64,000 nt of DNA from Clusia tigrina (GCA_920105625.2 OV050033.1:434001-498000); one strand, 5' to 3'; shown: positions 1 through 15,300, numbered from the stretch's first letter. Numbers and translations are program-made. The notes: generated from the letters alone by a model not told the origin.

Positions 1-799
1 TGTGCACTCGAGGTGCCCCAGCATTGAAATAACACATTTTATAAATAGCAACTGTCTGCATTTTGCATCATTACGCTCTTAATCAACTCCCTTCCGTGCG
101 GTAAGGGAGGAGTGAGTATAAGCGGTCTGACAGATCCTTGGAAATTACCATTTTGAATCAATGTGAAAATTGTCCGGCTGAAATAGGAATGCATATTAAA
201 TTTTATATATTGCATAAATATAACATTGGAGATTATATTGATGGACCGGTCGAATAAGTGCATCGACTGTATATTCAGACGCAATCACGTACACACTCTA
301 TGCAAATTGAACTGAGAAAGTATCACGCACAAACTAGTTATAACCCAGCAGAAAACTTTATGAACAGAGAAACATGAAATTATTATGTTTTTTTACAATA
401 GACATGTCATTGGAGGTAGTGGTGTAACTGTTTTCTTCTCGTATAAGCCAGTCTGTATTTTCTGCCTTTTTTCATTATTCAGAAAGTATGAAGAAACATC
501 GCAAGTCTGAGATGCGTTTTTATTGTTTCTAATCAATACCACTTTTCCATAAAAAATAAAGAGGAACGAAATAAAATATCGCTAGAATTACACAGTGAGG
601 GCACGATTGCCAGGAAGTCCCCGTTTTTCTGCATTCCAACCCCTGATTATTTTTAGATACCAAAATACCGTCTGACAATCGACAATTAATTTTTTCAGAT
701 TCTCCAATTATTTGAAATATTTCTATTGGAATGTAATTCAAAATTTTTCGTTCTCGTGTTACGCTTTTCAATGTTAGTGATTCATGGAAGGTATAAAGA
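1..799. other. intergenic, nothing firm
   Basis: AT-rich sequence without a supportable gene. A minus-strand open frame (about 529-891) partly overlaps the end of repeat family A copy 1. It has no recognisable domain and its apparent C-terminal hydrophobic stretch is not enough to call a protein. No RNA gene or promoter motif stands out. Confidence 0.5.
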
Positions 800-1440
800 G
801 GGTATACCAAAGGGAGTAATGCACATTGGGTCCATACTAGTGTGTGTGCAAGATATCGGATATTGGACACGCCTCCCTTCCATATAATCAACGAACCCCT
901 CTTAAATTACTATAGCTGTGCTCCTAATAATAATATATGACATACAAATATGATATACAAATTGGTAGCAGTATACATTAAGTTCGTACTAGTGTGCATG
1001 TAAAATATAGACAGATTATTACTACTGCCACGGCGACAATTAACCAATATTTAGTACTGGGTCCATATGCAAGATTCATCCACGAAATTTGAGACGAAGG
1101 TTCACTGGGCTACTATAAAACACCAAACAAAAAATGGAAGTGGCCCTTTTGACACCCACGCTTTTATTGATACATATTTATAATACAGGACCTATGCCAA
1201 ATTCTTGCACAGTATTTTACATGAATAAGTGTATTGACGCTACAAAGCCATTGGCGAGAAATGGGGACGATCAGATAAGGCCACGGCTCCCTCCATTATA
1301 ATCAACTGTGGGTAGCCTACCAAAAATTACCCTTAATATGCTCCTAATATTGATATATTAATAAAATGAACATTGTATAACTCATAGTAGCATGTAAGGC
1401 TAAAGGGTATTGCGAAGTCAGTTTAACTAGACTCCACCTT
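800..1440 (-). repeat. dispersed repeat family A, copy 1
   Basis: Read on the minus strand, this matches the copy at 27861-28560 block by block. Shared blocks are a subterminal motif of the form GAAGTC-n-GACTTCG followed by ATACCC (here about 1396-1440), a block like CACAGTTGATTATAATGGAG, a block like TGATCGTCCCCATTTCT, one like GGTTAATTGTNGNCNTGGCA, and the pair GACCCAATGT with GCTACCAATTTGTAT. It carries no coding capacity that I can see. The lower edge is approximate because similarity fades near 770-820. The family is non-coding in every copy here, and its general layout resembles dispersed repeats common in higher flies. That last point is from memory and unverified. Confidence 0.7.
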
Positions 1441-4400
1441 TATTTATTTGTAATTTAGAAAAGAGCTGACTAAAACGAAAGAGTTGACCAATAAGCCATG
1501 AAGTGATATGTGAATGATAATTCCACATCTTAATTGTGGAATTTTTTTATAAAGTCGAACGACAGTGCCAAAGCATCAGAGTAAAACCAAGCAAAGGGGC
1601 TTAACGACTTCGTGCTTGCAGCGAATGCCGCCAACTCTTTCCCCACGACTCGTGAGTAATGCCGCATTAAAACGATAAAAAGCTTAAAATATGTCTTACG
1701 ATATGACAAGGTATGAATTTAAAATGAATTGCCGTTGATTTATAACCACTTCATGAGGATAAGGATGAGGTTGGTGATGAGTAAGAAGTGAAGATCGATG
1801 CAGACGCTGGTGGAGATGCTGACGGAGACGCCATGCATGATTATTTTAAATTGGATTATTTGTTTAAGGTGGCAAGCTTTTGACATATGTGAATACAAAT
1901 GAAGTGCAGCGATGGCGTACGACATGATATGATATGATACAGCCAACCACCTGCAATTATTTATAAGACGCTTGTGAGAATTTTGTAGGAGGCAGTGGGT
2001 AGTTAATACACGCGTACAAAAACTGAGACTTGCCCCAACGCACACTTCATTCTCGATTCGACTGCGTTGGCTTTAATTAATGGAATTTCATAAATCAAAA
2101 CAAATACCAGAGCACATTGGTGCTGGGTAAAAGTGCTCAAGAGAGACCACACCCGCAGGATATGCAGTGATTCCAGAGGCAGTCTAGTTAAATTTTTACA
2201 GCGGTCGTGGTAATTGTACAACGGGCCAAGGTAAAAACAGAAGAGAAAAAGCAATAAACCCACAAACAAACAACAGCAACAAAAATTAAGAAGAAAATGA
2301 AAATTTGTAAAGAAAAGCAGAAAAACAACAAAGCCCACAACGAAACCAAAAACCGCAGACAAACAAATACAACCAACCAAGCAAGAAAAAGCAACAAATA
2401 GGGAACGCCGCAGAGGGAAAAGCAGTCGGTGAACACACGGGCCCATATGTGGAGTGGAACACACGCTCTCATGGTTGTAGCAAAGAAAAATAAACTCAAC
2501 CCAATTATACACAAAAAGCAGTAAAAACAACAATGGGAAAGAGGAAAGAGAGCAAAAAAAAGAAAATAAATACTTGCAGAAATAAAAATAAATAACTTTC
2601 TACAGGCCAAACATTTTGAAGCAGTTGCACAGAGCCAGTGCGTATAATATTAAATAACAAGCGGAAAGAGCTAAGGGACCAGGATGAGGGGGGAGTTGGG
2701 CATAGGCAGAATCAAAATATTTTCATGACAAATTTAAAATAACACAAGCATGAAAAATAACACGACCTCTGTACAAATTATCCACAGGCCGTGTCAATTA
2801 TCACGATAGACGTCGATTATGGTAACGGTGTTGCAGAGGAGCGAAGCAAACCTCACAGGAGAAAGTACATACATATACTCATAGCAAATAGAAAAAGCCA
2901 TCAAGAAGTAGCTGGAAATATGATATATGTATGAAGTAGAGCGACGTACTATCGTATCCGCAGACACCGTCACAACGTTTGTTGCCAGGTTGCTCCGTCA
3001 CTGAGGAAGTGAACGCTTTGAGAAAGCAATTAGAAATTCTAGCAAAAACAATAGACACATGACGCAGATGCTAGAGAATGAGATATTCGAGAAGTTAGGA
3101 AGGCGACAACCTTCTGTGACTGAATGTTGGAGGGAGTCATGACTGACTCTGGAAGATTTCTAATAAAAAGACCCATCAGCGATAAAATTGAACATTTGAT
3201 GCTTTGATTCTGGCCTGGAAAGCGATGTCCAGATGAAAAATTCATCCGACTATAATCGTCGTGAATAAATTAGTTTCCCAGCATTCTTCCCCACTCCGTG
3301 TATTCGCCTTTGTAAGCTGCACTCGTGTCAGTGTCTTCTAAAACTTATTTAGGGATATTCACTTATATTTTCTGTTTTTTCCATCACAGCATACAAGTCA
3401 TTGCTTTCATTCACCGCGCCATTGTTTGAAATCAATTTCGAATTGTAAATAATCTTCAACAGAAACACGTGCATTCTCCAGACATCTCTCACATACTGCA
3501 GGAGTTGCACACCACTTACCCATTCTCATCTTAAAAATATAAACAATAAACTCTCTAAGCTCGCAACCATTCATCAAAGGAGCACAACCATATACACCCT
3601 TCCGGGATAATTCCTTCCTCTTCGCTTGCTCTGCATCGCCTCACATAGCAGTGGAACGTATTTTTACGCTTAATCCCAATTAAATCCTGATATATTACAC
3701 CAACCATGCAAACCACTTGTATTGTCACTCCATTGTCATTGTCGTTGTCTTCTTCGTGCAATTTAATGCATTTTGCGTGAAATCCTCATCATAATGTACT
3801 TAATCTTCCACAAATGCTAAAAATTCCAGTCATGTCGTTTGCTCTGTATTCCGCTGGGCCCAGTCAGTCAGTCCCCTGTATCATGAGTTCTTGTATATGC
3901 TGCGACAAATCAAATTGTCAAGCTCATCATTATGTACGCATAAATTAGGATTATGCGTTACTACTCTGTAGTCGGAGCCGCAGTAGGAGAAAGCCAAACT
4001 TGGATGTCTTGTTTTTTAGTTGACTTTACTTATATTCGTACTTCCCATTTGAGCTTGTCAAAGAGTGGACCATTTCATGCTATTCGTACTTCAGCGCTCA
4101 TCTCACATCGTAAATGAAGAGCAGTTTCTACCATATATGGATGGTTGCTCTGTTCTGTTTAGTTCGATTTGGTTTCGTTGGCGGGAAACGTTGAAGACTT
4201 AAGTAGAATTAATGCGTGTTCGTCAAGTGGTACGTGCTCATTGGGCAGCACCCTTTAACTGAGAAGGCGATATAAACAGCAAACAAAGAAAGAAATTTTA
4301 AGTGCTTAGTTAAGGAATATTTATGACTGGATCTTCAATTTAAAAGCGGTTGTTAACAAATATGCAAATATCTTCTGAACAATATGTATATTAAAGACCA

Positions 4401-6059
4401 AAATAGGTAGCATCATAGTAATGGATCTCATTTATTTATAAAGAACATGTTTAATAATTGTGTATGAAAGCTGGAACAAATATCGTGCGTCGGGTACACA
4501 AAAACCTGGGATAGTAGATCAGCTAAATCGGCTAATCATCGAAGCAAAGAATAATGTTGCTTGAACAAGATTGTGAGATATTCAGTATCTTTCTAGTGAA
4601 TTTGGAGACTTTAAAAACTATGATATATGGTGGGGTACTTGTTTTCCATGAGTTGTAATCTCTGGCCAAATGAAATCCTAAACTATTTACTGGAAATCAC
4701 AGGAGACAAACTGAGCTGATCCTATACACAATTTGCAGTGTTCATTATTGTCCTAGGCTTTTTCTAGCAGTCTCTCAAAAAAAACAAATTCAAATTCAAA
4801 ACAAATTTATGAATCCTTTGATATCAACAATTTTAATTTCCTTCGGCCGGACCAGTGAGAGACATAAAGACAGAAAATTGCTTTGGCTACGCACACAAGC
4901 AATGAGTATTATTGTTTGACTTATTGCAGAACGGATGAGCGGCATGACTCGACTTATTCAAGCACATGACTAGACATGAACTCTAAGCCTCAACAGAAAC
5001 TTTTCCGAAATGTACACTGAGGTATAAGTTCTCAATAGTCAATATTTAAATCTTTACTGGAGAATTAATCTGAAAATGCTGAACAGCACCTAAGACCCGG
5101 TATTTTATAAATTCCAGTCAGATCTTCGTAGACTACTTACGAAAGTCATTACAAAAATCAATAAGATAACTACATTCGAGGTGGACTGAGACTTATAAAA
5201 GACAATCGGAAAGCACTTTCCATACATTACGCATGCTTCACAAATTTAGGCCATATTTATTGAGCCACTTTAGGAATTGCTTCAGAAGTCTTTCTAAATA
5301 TGTCTGAATAAAGCCATAAAATCCGTTTAAATTATAATTTTAAAAGTTGCAAGAGGCGCAAAATTACCGAAGCAAGCATTCGAACGACTGGTGGCGCCAA
5401 ATGCAAATGCGAGAAATGTGACAGAAGAAGTAGCAGAAAAGTTACCCAACGGGAGCTGGAGCTGGAACAGGAATTGGAACAACACATGATAAAGCAAAGC
5501 GCCACTTAGAATAGCAGCAATACGAGAAGGATGAGGAGGAGGAGAAGGAGGAGAAGGATGGAGAACAGCAAATGAGTGGGGCACTCTATTGTGATGACAA
5601 GAATGATGCAATAATGCAATGGGAGCCAGACTGATGAGTAGACTCGAAGTAAAAATTGCAGTAGCCGAAGTGGCGGTCGCGGTGGTGGCAGTAGTAAAAA
5701 AAAACGTAAGATAGTAGATGCGACATTAGTCAGAAATGAGTATGTGCGATGTAGTGCGATACGCTCAAGTGAAGCCGTTCCTGGCCGTGTAGACAATTGG
5801 AATTGAAATTGATGCTGATGCGGCGTTGACGGCAAATGTATTCCAGTCTATACGGACTGCTTGGCAAAGTTGATTCTGAAGACTCTACTTTAAGCTGTCG
5901 AAAGGCACATTTTTTAACTCAGGGGGAAGCTGCAAATGTGTATTGAAGGAAGTAGCGTATGACGGCTAATTAAAATTCAGTGATTTCCTGGTGGGTGGGG
6001 ACAAGGCTTGGGTAGTGAACGACCGAACGAACTAACTGATCTGTTTCACTGAACTGAAC
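1441..6059. other. intergenic, low-complexity tracts only
   Basis: No gene is supported. The plus strand of 2221-2600 is strongly A-rich with CAA/AAC runs, which creates long but meaningless Phe/Leu/Val frames on the minus strand. A GA-rich tract lies at about 5524-5566. At 1618-1650 an acceptor-like TTGCAG is followed 30 bases later by a GTGAGT donor, which could mark a micro-exon but could equally be chance. The rest is ordinary AT-rich non-coding sequence. Confidence 0.4.
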
Positions 6060-6333
6060 CAAAGACAATCTACTACAAAGATATTACATCGTTCTCTTCA
6101 CTCAGCGAAATGAGCTAAATTGCGTGTCTGACTATTGGAAAATTATTAACTCAACACCCGAAGTTTGCTCGGCAATGCAAGGGCAAAACCTGTAGATATA
6201 CATTCTGGTTTTTTCGGCCTTGCATTCCCGAGCACACTTCGCTGTTGAGTTAATAATTTCACCATAGTCAGCCACGCAATTTTAACTCATTTCGCTGAGT
6301 GAAGAGAACGATTTTTGTAGTATATTGTCTTTG
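6060..6333. mobile_element. hairpin (foldback/MITE-like) element
   Basis: Two long inverted arms, 6060-6182 and 6218-6333, are separated by only about 35 bases. The outer ends CAAAGACAAT and ATTGTCTTTG are perfect reverse complements. Inside them the arms share blocks such as TCTTCACTCAGCGAAATGAG and ATTATTAACTCAACA, with few mismatches and one roughly 7-base indel. The element has no coding capacity, so it is a non-autonomous, MITE-like or foldback element, and the good arm match suggests it is fairly young or folded by gene conversion. A partial extra copy of the end (CCAAAGACAATTTACTG) follows at 6340-6356, and related GTGAACGA motifs flank both sides. I cannot assign a superfamily because no clear target-site duplication is visible. 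Confidence 0.75.
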
Positions 6334-9300
6334 CTTCTACCAAAGACAATTTACTGAAAGACCTTTCATTGCTCTCTTGAGTGAAATCCATCATATTGAA
6401 GTATGTCAAGAAAAATAGAATGGTATTATTCTTGTATGAGAACGACCTAGTTCAATATGCTCAGTGAACGAGAATGAGCGGATCACTCAGCTGAAGGACC
6501 AAGTCCAACTCTATTGGGGATTTCTCCAAGTCAGTCTTAAATTAAACTTATTAAGTAGGACAAAATAGAGGCAGGCAAACACAGTCAGAGGCATCATGAC
6601 ATAAATGGAACTCACAAATGACAACTGAAACTGGAGATTGAATGGAACTCTCACAACTGTGAGGACGAAATGTCAGCCTACGAGGAAGCATGTTTGTGTT
6701 GGAATTGGGATAAACCTCTCCCTGTGGATTGACAGCACTGCACAACATAATAAATGAACAAACAAACATAAAAACCAAAACTTCTGAAAACTTGTGTCAT
6801 GTCAATGTTTATGCCTGCTTTGTTCTTTTTCCGTGGTTGTTGTTATTGTTGCTGTCGGTAGTGTTGATGTTATTGTTGCATTGGAAGGAACACAAGCCAA
6901 CAGGCAACGTGTTTAAATTGTTATGCTGTGTTGCATAAAATTTAACTTGTATGGCGACGCAGGGTGAAAAGACATCCCTTGGCACTAGAGGGACACAGCT
7001 TTCGGTGGTTTATCTCCTGTGTGGTGTTGTTCTTTTTTAATTATGTGTATTGGGTTTTGCCGTTTTGCTTTCATCATAGTCGTGTGCTTGTTGTCCGACA
7101 GGCTTAGTAAATTTTGCAAATGTGTCACTTGATTGGATAATTTGTGGACAGCACCCGAATACGGTCGTCATTTTATTATCGTCATTAAGATCATTGTTAT
7201 TATTGACAGTCGCGAAACAGAACACGAGTTCTTTTACCTTTCATCATAATTTTTCATAAGTTTTAGGAGCTTTAGCAACCAGAGTGGCACCCCTGCGCTT
7301 TTAACTAAAGAGGAGAAATATAGTTAGCAGATTGAGACTTCTTCCTTGTAGTATTTTCACATTTAAAACGGTAGAAGAAATTGTGTTCAATCAAGAAGTT
7401 TTTAGAAAAAATGTTTAAGAAAAGTTTCAAAAAAGTTCATTTTAAACAGTATTGAAATGTGACCAGCGGAGTATTGGGAAAGCATTGCAAAGAACGACTC
7501 ATAAATAACTTTTCAATTATCTTTCTCACTAGCTCTACATGTTAGTTCGCAACCTTAATCCATTCATTAATGACGAACCAGGTTGAAAGCGTCAACAGTT
7601 CAATAATTTAAATCCAGAAGCTGAGCCATCAATCAGAACCATTTTCCACTCCAATTCAGCAGTCCGGATTTAGGACAGACAGCCTCCGTGCTGAAATTAT
7701 GTTGCTGTGAGCATACATTTTTTCTACCCAATTCATGATTTATTAATAGTCTTTATTCTATCTTTTCAATTATCAGATTATGATTCCTCATCAAAGCACT
7801 TATTGTTTCATCGTAATAATGGCAAATATAATCCAGAGAGGCGCCTATTGTTGCACCCAATGAGACTTTCAACTGTTTTTTCCTGTGGCAACAGCTTAAT
7901 TCGGTTTCAGAAGAGCTTTTCAATTTTCTACGAATAATAAACAAAGTAACAAAATTAAGCGAAGTTGCTGTACTAAATCTCGTGTCATATGAAGTGTGAC
8001 CACATTTCATAAAAACTCGCACGTAGCAGCTTAGGTGTTCGGTTCTCACAAACCATCGATGCGAATTCACCTGTCATTCTGCAGGGAGACGAAAAATATG
8101 AATATATGTATGATATGATTACATATTTGAAACCACGTGGCTGTATTTGAAGTAAATTTTTATGGGACTAATACTGATATGAGGCTGCCCAAAACTATTG
8201 AGACTAAGCAGTACTGGAGTAGTCAGAGGTACAGCAGCGAAGAAATAATAGTTCTTTTAATGTTGTTTCTCTATACTTGGTGGCCCACTACAAAAGCGTT
8301 TAGACATATTTCTACAAAGCAGAGAACACTAAAATTATGGCAAAAGGACAAACAATGAGAAGATATGTGTTCAGAGTCAATAAGACATCAACTACCAGAG
8401 CGTTAATTCTGCTTATTTAATCGTAATTATAGCATTCTAAATTTATATTGGTAGAATTCTTATAGAACATTCTTTTGGTTCCTATCTATACTTCAGCGCA
8501 GAGATAGTTCAGGTTTTTGAGGTAAAAACACATCACTTACATGAGATTCCATTGCAGATATCAGGCAATTTTACGCTTTGTAGATAGATTACAAAGCGCA
8601 GCATCATCTGCTGATTCACTCTTGGAAATATTACGGCGCTGTACAAATGAATCAGAGTTTCAGCGAACACTCATGAGATTTCTTTGAATCAGTGAACCTC
8701 AGCCCCTACCGTCATAATTTAAAAGGCTGCCAAGGAAGCCATTTCGAAAGGTTGCCAGCAACAAGTCTTGTTGACGGGTACATGCGGCACTGCATTTATT
8801 TGCAATTCAATAAAATGTGCCCCCTTTTACCTAATGTGACACTTAAGTGCGTTGCAAATTGCAATTTACATTTATTTGCGTCACTTGCAACATGACCACA
8901 ACAGTTGGTGGGTAACTGGTCTGGAGTTGCTGCGCTTTCAGCTGCGCGTGGCACATTTGCGCTGAAATGCGGTATTTAACCAAATGCGCTCGGCTCATAT
9001 ACTTGAAGTGCACTGCACACAATCAGAGGCTGTGAAGAGCGCTGGTGCTAGCTCTAGCAGCCGCTGGGTTTTAAAAATTGGTTAAGGATCATGTGACTGA
9101 AGTCCACCACAGTTCTGCTTCGCTTTTTCAATAGGCTGCATAGCTTCGCTACACCGCTCTTCATTTGACACCTCTCAACACCTCTCTACAGCCATCTATC
9201 TAGGTAGCCAGTCAGTGAGTCAGCGGTTGGTTGATTTTTTGACAATGCTTTTCGGCGGATGAGTCCATCGGCACATAGGCAGGGCCTTGCTAATGTCGCG

Positions 9301-12300
9301 ATATTTGATACTTTCTTTGAAGTGCGAAAAGTGAGCGTTAGAAAATTTGCCAATGGTTGCAAACTAATGCGCTGCGTTGCAGGATATCCGTCATTTGAAA
9401 TTTATTGTCATAATTTTGAAGAATTGTTGCTTGGCAGGAACATGTATTGCCGGGTACTCAATAAACCGAACAATATTTGCAATGGTTCGGGGGGAGTTCT
9501 GGATGAGGTAAGAGTACAGTAATGGATTTTCAAGAGCTGAGGTGATCTGGGGAATGATTGCCGGATACAGCATTATGTGAAGAAATTCAAGTCAGGAAGA
9601 CATTTGAGAGTATGGGTGGTAGCGAGACGGATGATATCAAACAGCCATCCACTGAAGCTTATATACGATATTTACGTAAGTAGCCGCCAAGAAAACGGTG
9701 TTACAAATCAAGTTAGATCAATATGGGTATTGTCCGCATCTCATATTCGAACCTGTAACAAAAATGCAAATTCAACATCAACATATCAATAGAAACTGAT
9801 TATGTATTGAAAAAACAAGATAAGAACCACCATCATTGAAATATTGCAAATTTATTTCATAAATAGTAGCAGGAGGCAGCCTCGCTCTTATAGAACTTTG
9901 ATCTATTACTGAATATTTGTCAAGCACTTCCAAGGTACAAGTCATATCCCGGCTAGAAGATTTTATCTTATCTTTAGGAGTCTCATAATATCTATATTTA
10001 AGGTTTTCCTCCAAAACAAACATGTAGTCATGGTATTACGAAAATAATATGAATCTGAAAATCATAATAACCTTCCACTTTACGTAATCGGCTCTACACC
10101 TTGGTCCCATTACGCACACCGAGCTGGAACACCAATTTTTTGGTGGGTGAACTCAATCTCCGCTTTGAAATTTATTACGATTGCCAAGCTCTTCGGCCCC
10201 AAACCAAGAACAGATGCTGCGTCCATTATATTACTAAGTGTCTCTACTGCATATCCTCGAATAACATTTTATCGTATTAAGGGTCTACCTGCCTGGCTGT
10301 GTAGTTTGTTACCCAAAGTAGCCCAATTCTTTATCAAAATAGCGAAGCTATGACTCAAAACTGACTGCTGCAGTCTCCTTCCCCCAAGCATGCAACACAA
10401 GTCAATGACAATTCACACAAAATAGTTTAAAACTTAATGCAAATGAATTAAATGTCTGTGTTACAACACTGTGAACACCTCCCACGAATTTACCTGCACG
10501 TCTCCTATAAAATATACATTAATGACATGCCGTGCCACACCATGCACCGTCTTCTTGTGACTCTCGCGCTTCCTCATTTGAATAGTCACGCGTTAGGAAA
10601 GGCAGAAAACAGAAGTAAATAGAGAAGAGGCAATTTTCCCTCCACACAACCACCGCAGCCACACAATCTGTTAATTTATTTTTCCTTGTGCTCCTATTCT
10701 GGTAGCAAGTGCGGGCGCAATGCGTCTGCTCATCGTATGCGCCGCAACATATGCAACGAAGTAAACATTTTTAATTGCATTTAAATACGACATTTATTTG
10801 CATGTAAAATTAACGCGCATGCAAATTATTTTATGCGAAAACATAAATTTCCTCACATGAGTGCAACAGTGCATGAATGCGAGCATAAGCGTAACTATGT
10901 GTACGAGTATACGTGTGTGAATTTGTGTGAGGGCGCATATGGGTGTTTCTGAAAAAGTAGCAGACTCGCAGCACTGTCAGCCTAGCTCCGTTACATTCAC
11001 AGCATGAAGACGCGTGCTGCTGCGGTTGCGTGGGCTCTGATAACATTTTGACAGACTGGCTGTTGGCGGGAGGAAGAGGACAAAGCGCAGCCCACAGAAA
11101 ATTAAATAAATATTTAATGTTATGTGTATTCAGCAGTTAGTGTCTTCAACTTCGTGGTGACATTGAATTCTTCGAAGTGTGGGAAAAGTTTCGATTCTTG
11201 GTGAGAGACTGCAGTTGTGTGCTGGTGTCCAAGCGTATGAGTTTTGATAGGTACAAGTTTGCTGAAATATCATAAGGTCGACAAGAGAACATAGTGATTT
11301 ACATAATTTAGAACCTGACTTCGTCGTCGGTGGTGCTTACTCACCAACAAATGAATTTAAATACAGATTTTTCTGTTTTCCCCTCGTTCCTCACAAAATA
11401 TATCGAACTAATTCTTTGATTATACAGAGAATAACCCTCAATCATTATCATTTGCTTACTAGCAATATTCTTAATGGTATTAAGCAATATCTTTGATAAT
11501 TTCTCTACAAAGAAATCTTATTGAATATCTGCGATTAATGGGAACCAGTCCCTTTACACTCCTCAGTTTAGACATAGTACATTATTGGAATCGGGGATTA
11601 TATAGAAAATTGAATTAAAATATTCAAAATGTAATTCTATGAAATGGAGAGACTTTTCAAATACTCTACAACACTGTAGATATTATTCTCAAAACAAAAT
11701 TCCAGACTAACGCAAAACACGTTTAATATATTTTTATATTATTTGAGGAAACACTTGTTTGAATTGATATCCAATAAATATCTTCTCAGCCGTTGTTTTT
11801 TAGTAGGTATGTTTTTAAATGGATGTGTAAAACTTTTTTCATTGAGGCAGACCTATCACCTAGATAATAATCTCAATCGATTCGATATCTTTCTATTCTA
11901 TGGCTCTAAAGCCGTTCGGCAGACAATGATTTCCTAGGGTACTTGATACTTCAACATTGTATATTTCATCGCTGATGTTTTGATATAAATTATAACACAG
12001 TTATTGAAAACCGTAAATTTTCACTGCAGAAAGGAATAATGTTGTTCAAGGACTACTCTATTCCTAAGTAAAATACGACTTTTGAAGAAAACTGAAATTT
12101 TCGATAATCTACTTTTGAAATCACAAAATAAAATAACTCCTTGAGAAATCTCCTAAGGGCCTTAAATTTAAATTTAATGTTCATCTTACCAAAAAGTGAA
12201 CGAGCACATTAACAAAGACATTTCTCTACATTCAAAATGCCCAGTTGGTTCGATATATAAACGACAACTTTCGCGACAACAATTACAAATGTTCGATGGT

Positions 12301-15300
12301 ATCACAAATGTGTTAATCAGTAATTTCAGTCCTTCTACATTGACGAAAGGTGCATAATTATATAGTTCCATTAAACCTGGTTATCCACAACTATTGGACA
12401 TATTCAGCAACTTTTCACTGCATTCCAATGTCATATTCAAATCATAAAATTGCCAGCATCAACTGAAACTAATCTTCGTAGTTTGATAACCCAATAAGCA
12501 CAAACAAAACGAGTTGAAGCAGAGCCGGTGGCACAACTAAAGCAGAAAACTCATATCTCTCAGTACACATGAAACTGACACCTCGTAACGAGCTGAGGCT
12601 GTCATTGGGAAAACGGCCTTTAGTGAGACGGTAGGTTATTGCAGCTGGGTCTAGCACATCCCACATTCAATTCTCACTAATGGGTATAAATGTGTCAAAA
12701 CAATTGTGGAAATTTATACTCGCGGACACACACACATACACGGACACACACATTCGGTAAAATCAGCACACAAATGCGAGTCATATGGAAATTAATTGGC
12801 AAGTGACGGGCGTATTTGAGTGGTGATTACCAACGCAGAAATTTACTACGGGAACTGCATGGCGCATAGGAAGCTCAAGATTTGCTACCATCCAGACCTA
12901 GACCCTTACTGACTAACATGGTTTAAAAAATGTTTGCAGACTTAAAAGTTAAAATGCTAGGCCAGACAACATGGGAACCATTGTTGGAATTTTTGCATTT
13001 ATTGCCTTATAACATCATCTGCGATTGCAAAGGTGCCACAGGCGCAGCTGCACGGCGTAGAATCCAAGGACAAAGGAAAGCAAATACCCTCTCGGCGATA
13101 TTGTGTTTTGCTCGTACGCTTTCCGAAGATGATATTTCAGCCGGCACAGCACTAGAATACGAGTTGATTTATCAGCGATAAAGTCACGTGCTGCATGAAA
13201 CAAATGTATTTGCAATGCGTATGTGTGTGGCTGTCTGTGTATGCTCAATAAATTGGATATTTTATTATGAAAACATTATCCAATGATACAAAAGAAATTT
13301 CCAATTGAACTGTAAATCCCAGAAACTGTCAGTGGAAACGACTGTTTACACTAGGAGGCAGCTGAAAAACTTAGCAAACGATCAGATACAATTTATGTAC
13401 AAAAGAGCTGCGGGCGAGCATGCGATCCTGGAGTACCGCAAAAAGGCCCAGAAGAGAAGTTCAATGCTTTAAAAGCAACGGAGACTATGGGAGTCATATA
13501 ACAAGATATAACAGTACTAATTATAGATTCCAAATGCTGGAGAAGATGCGGCAAACTATGCAGAAAGAAACCTGTCACATATAAGAAGGAAGCAGTGAGG
13601 AAAAACCCGTTAATGGTTTTTCATCTAGAGGGGATGGAAATACAGAAGTGTCGAATAATTTATTAACGAGTTAACAAACAGTCGGAGATTAAACATAATG
13701 TATTGGTCACTTCCAACATTTTTATAAACCGGAACTCCGTGGATAATATTTGATTTGAACACGTTCTCTCCAACATAACTAAATGTAAACAACAGATTCA
13801 TCGATTTATCTAAATATTTATATGCACAACAGTTGATGCCCTCCCGCACGCGCTCGGCAGATGTGTGAGGTGCCACCGCTGGAACGCAGACAAGCTGATG
13901 GTATAAACATCCCCACAAATCCACATAAGCGAAACTATGAACCCGAACACAGATGCAGCATTTGACATTTAATAAAAATATGCTTTATTGAGGCAATGAA
14001 ATATGTGTCTAGCAAAGATGGGTGGCTGGTTCAAGGAGCTTGCATCAGCATCCATCCACAGAGAAATGAATAATTCGCTGCTGTTTTGGGAGAGAGCATC
14101 TTGAGAGATAGTGATGCAACACACACCCGACACCCTGCACTGACACATCCACACTCACACTCAGGAAATTGATGCATGTGTGCATTTGGATATGTCCTAT
14201 GTGCAAGGGCTGCGTATTTCTATTTCGATCTACCCGCTCTGGTGGCGTAAGACACAGCTTGTGGCTCAAACCCCTCATCCCATTCTTACTCATGTCGCAT
14301 AATTTAAAACGATTTATGAATTATGATTTTCATAATTCCTGCTATTCTAGTTGCCGCTTTGTTAGTATTATGTGCGATGGATACGAAAGTGATATACCAA
14401 AAATATTACTCCAAATCATCCCATTGTGAACGCTGCGCAAATTTTGTTTACATCTATCCAGAGAATTACTTTTTTAAGATTACAAAAGTGTAAACAATGA
14501 AAAAACGCAGCTGAAATGAGCACGGCTTGTTTGTTATTTTTTTCGTTTACGTAAAGGAGATTCCTAATTTCTTATTAGCGACAGGAGCCACAAATAAATC
14601 TCTTGTGAGTGGGTTCCAGCAAAAAGAACACTATAGTATTAGAAGTTGAAGCTCCCATCCGACCATTGATAGCAAGATTATTCTAACTTCTGAAGCAAGA
14701 TCGAACAATTGAAACATCAATAACAGAAGAAAATACAAGTGAAGAGTAAGTTCGATTACAATGATTCCACAAAATAAATACATATCTCTGGCAAAAATTT
14801 CAAAGAATAATACAGGTGAACTGATATGATCGTCTGAGAAGACAGTAAAGAAAAGAAATCATTTTTCTACAATAATTAGAATTAAAGGCTGAGATACAGA
14901 ATGTGTAGGAATCAGACAAGAAAATTACTATGGCATGGTTTGAGTACAAAAATATGTAACACGCAACGACTTGAGTTCACAGTGGGAATGGGTAAAAAGA
15001 AGCCGAAGTTATATTGTAAAGGTGCAGGTAAACTGAGGTTATGAAATAGTCTACATGAAGAAACCAATGATAAGGGATTCTTGTAACTTTTGTAAAGAGC
15101 TCTATGGACAAAAAAGTAAGGTCAAGAAGTTCAATACTAATAACAAAATCCCCACACTAAACCAACGAACGGGTTCAAATAAAGAATCAAGTTGCTGTTT
15201 CTGCTATACTGATTGATCTTGTCATAGAGAAGTCTGAAGGAGCTCATTGACTGATCACAGGTTAGAAAAAGTTAGAAAAATTACTCAGATTCGTGTGGCG

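Noticed and set aside
2003..2610. Minus-strand frames of 176 and 140 codons rich in Phe, Leu, Val and Cys
   Set aside because: They are opposite an A/CAA-rich low-complexity tract. Overlapping frames look alike, and there is no domain or codon bias.
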